Shown here: piece by piece, positions 4,773-5,634 of the stretch | Layout: each line of letters starts with the position of its first letter | Position numbering within the stretch: position 1 is the stretch's first letter | Origin: an uncultured Haemophilus sp. | GTDB lineage: Bacteria; Pseudomonadota; Gammaproteobacteria; Enterobacterales; Pasteurellaceae | NCBI RefSeq assembly: GCF_937976265.1 | Contig: NZ_CALJRX010000208.1 | Span: 1-5,634, forward strand | Reading direction: 5' to 3' | DNA length: 5,634 bases | Made by a program: the position numbers and the translations under genes | The notes under the pieces: model-generated | Databases searched by the model: none | What the model was told of the DNA's origin: nothing | The model's input: the letters and a program-made list of their open reading frames with translations, nothing else

Positions 4773-5450
4773 TGGCTTTATAGTATTACTGTCTTCTTTT
4801 AAAGCTTGCGTTGCTGCTTTTATATTATTTGCTTGAGTTATAGCCGTGATCACAGCAACACCATCAGCACCATATTTTCGTAAGGTTTTCACATGCTCCA
4901 GTTTTATCCCACCAATCGCCACAAGCGGTTTTGTGATACCTTCATTTCTCAAGGTTTGAATAAATTCCATTCCTAGAGTCGGGGAAGGATTCTCTTTTGA
5001 TAGAGTGGGAAAAATTGGACCAACACCAAAATAATCGATTTCAGATAATCCCTCTCCGATTTTTGCTTCATCTAAGCGGTTAATGGACCAACCAATAATC
5101 AGTGGTTTATTAGTTTTTGCTCGAATCGTTTTCACAGACGTATCGTTTTGTCCAACATGAATGCCATCCGCTTCAATTTCCAATGCTAAATGAACATTGT
5201 CATCAACAATAAATGGTACATCATATTGTCGACATAAGTCTCTGCACTTAATGGCTAAGGCTCGTTGTTCTGTTAGAGAATTTTCTAATGAGAATTTGCC
5301 TTTATCGCGAAATTGAAAACAGGTAATGCTTCCTTCTAAAGCTTGTTTTAGTACAAAGAGCAAGTTTTCTGCCGGATTCTCACCTAAATGTCGGCAATCT
5401 TGTGTGCCTGCTACAAAATAGAGCGGTAAAATTTCTTGAATATTTTTCAT
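4770..5450 (-). CDS. thiE: Thiamine phosphate synthase
   Basis: ThiE joins hydroxymethylpyrimidine diphosphate with thiazole phosphate to make thiamine phosphate in the cytoplasm. The 226-residue protein fits the TIM-barrel family: FQFRDKG at 45-51 (diphosphate-binding R48 and K50), IVDDNVHLAL at 81-90, DGIHVGQND at 95-103, GVGPIFPTLSKE at 142-153, VAIGGI at 177-182, and GADGVAVITAI at 194-204. The FQFRDKG and VDDN forms resemble Bacillus-type ThiE more than E. coli ThiE (LQLR, INDY). GWSIN at 120-124 replaces the common GVSxH, so His is Asn here. Its start is supported by TAAGGA (5458-5463 on the plus strand), 7 nt before the ATG, which includes the thiD stop codon. thiD and thiE are 10 nt apart and surely co-transcribed. 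Any TPP riboswitch would lie outside the window. Confidence 0.94.
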   Translation of the reverse strand: MKNIQEILPLYFVAGTQDCRHLGENPAENLLFVLKQALEGSITCFQFRDKGKFSLENSLTEQRALAIKCRDLCRQYDVPFIVDDNVHLALEIEADGIHVGQNDTSVKTIRAKTNKPLIIGWSINRLDEAKIGEGLSEIDYFGVGPIFPTLSKENPSPTLGMEFIQTLRNEGITKPLVAIGGIKLEHVKTLRKYGADGVAVITAITQANNIKAATQALKEDSNTIKP

Positions 5451-5457
5451 CTTTCAA

Positions 5458-5463
5458 TCCTTA
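5458..5463 (-). promoter_or_regulatory. thiE ribosome binding site overlapping the thiD stop
   Basis: On the minus strand TAAGGA contains both the thiD stop (TAA, 5461-5463) and the AAGGA binding site, 7 nt before the thiE ATG. This is the usual arrangement for coupling translation of the two genes. Confidence 0.75.
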
Positions 5464-5634
5464 AAGGCGACTGTAAGCCCAATGATTTGTTGGTCCATGT
5501 CCATGACCAATATTCAATGGATGAGATATGGCTGCCGTAATAAAATCTTTAGCTGTTTTTACCGCACTTTTTAATGGTGCGCCTTTGGCTAATTCAGCTG
5601 TTAAACAAGCTGAAAAACTAAAGCCTGTGCTATG
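5461..5634 (-). CDS. thiD: ThiD, hydroxymethylpyrimidine (phosphate) kinase, C-terminal end only
   Basis: The last 57 residues of a ribokinase-fold protein are present; the remainder lies beyond the right edge. ThiD phosphorylates hydroxymethylpyrimidine and then its phosphate, giving the diphosphate that ThiE uses. The identification rests on the HSTGFSFSACLTAELAKG stretch (equivalent to the family's HGTGC-x-x-SA region), the IGHGHGPTNHWAY ending (family GxGxGPvnH), and its place directly before thiE. In most ThiD proteins the anion-hole motif is GTGC with a conserved cysteine; here it reads STGF. A single base (TTT for TGT) would account for the cysteine change. An uptake signal encodes SAV in the KSAVKTAK segment. 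Confidence 0.88.
   Translation of the reverse strand, partial: HSTGFSFSACLTAELAKGAPLKSAVKTAKDFITAAISHPLNIGHGHGPTNHWAYSRL
5561..5569 (-). repeat. DNA uptake signal sequence inside thiD
   Basis: Exact core on the minus strand. Read with the gene it is AGT GCG GTA (Ser-Ala-Val). Confidence 0.95.

Noticed and set aside
1..5634. CRISPR array, insertion sequence, integrase site, defence or toxin-antitoxin system
   Set aside because: I found no regularly spaced repeats, transposase motifs, long terminal inverted repeats or small paired genes. The repeated element present is the uptake signal.

Overview
The window is a piece of a Pasteurellaceae chromosome, most likely Haemophilus. The main evidence is nine exact copies of the 9-bp Haemophilus-type DNA uptake signal (core AAGTGCGGT or its complement), the AT-rich base composition, and protein sequences typical of the genus. 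The order hflK-hflC followed by a triheme peroxidase and thiamine genes does not match the H. influenzae Rd order as I remember it, where the hflKC and thiDE homologues lie far apart. A H. parainfluenzae-like species is therefore a reasonable guess, but the species is inference.

Layout, left to right. Positions 1-93 hold a terminator made from two facing uptake signals, which ends an upstream transcript outside the window. A Sfp/EntD-type 4'-phosphopantetheinyl transferase (94-804, +) follows, ending in an ordinary hairpin terminator. Next are hflK (933-2174, +) and hflC (2174-3061, +), translationally coupled through TAATG, with a promoter candidate in front and an uptake-signal-derived terminator behind. 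Then comes ccp (3295-4683, +), a membrane-anchored triheme cytochrome c/quinol peroxidase. It has its own leader, a candidate FNR-type promoter and its own terminator, which also contains an uptake signal. On the opposite strand, converging on ccp, are thiE (4770-5450, -) and the 3' end of thiD (5461-5634, -), which runs off the right edge. thiD-thiE is read leftward as an operon.

Functionally these are four independent units: activation of carrier proteins; HflKC control of the FtsH protease in the inner membrane; peroxide reduction at the periplasmic face of the membrane using respiratory electrons; and the last steps of thiamine phosphate synthesis.

I see no CRISPR array, insertion sequence, tRNA/rRNA or phage gene, and no convincing undescribed multi-gene system. 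The most interesting material is the way uptake signals have been built into three terminators in three different ways, their density around the transferase gene, a ccp unit bracketed by uptake signals, an FNR-like site at exact class II spacing, and a ThiD C-terminus in which the usual GTGC motif reads STGF.
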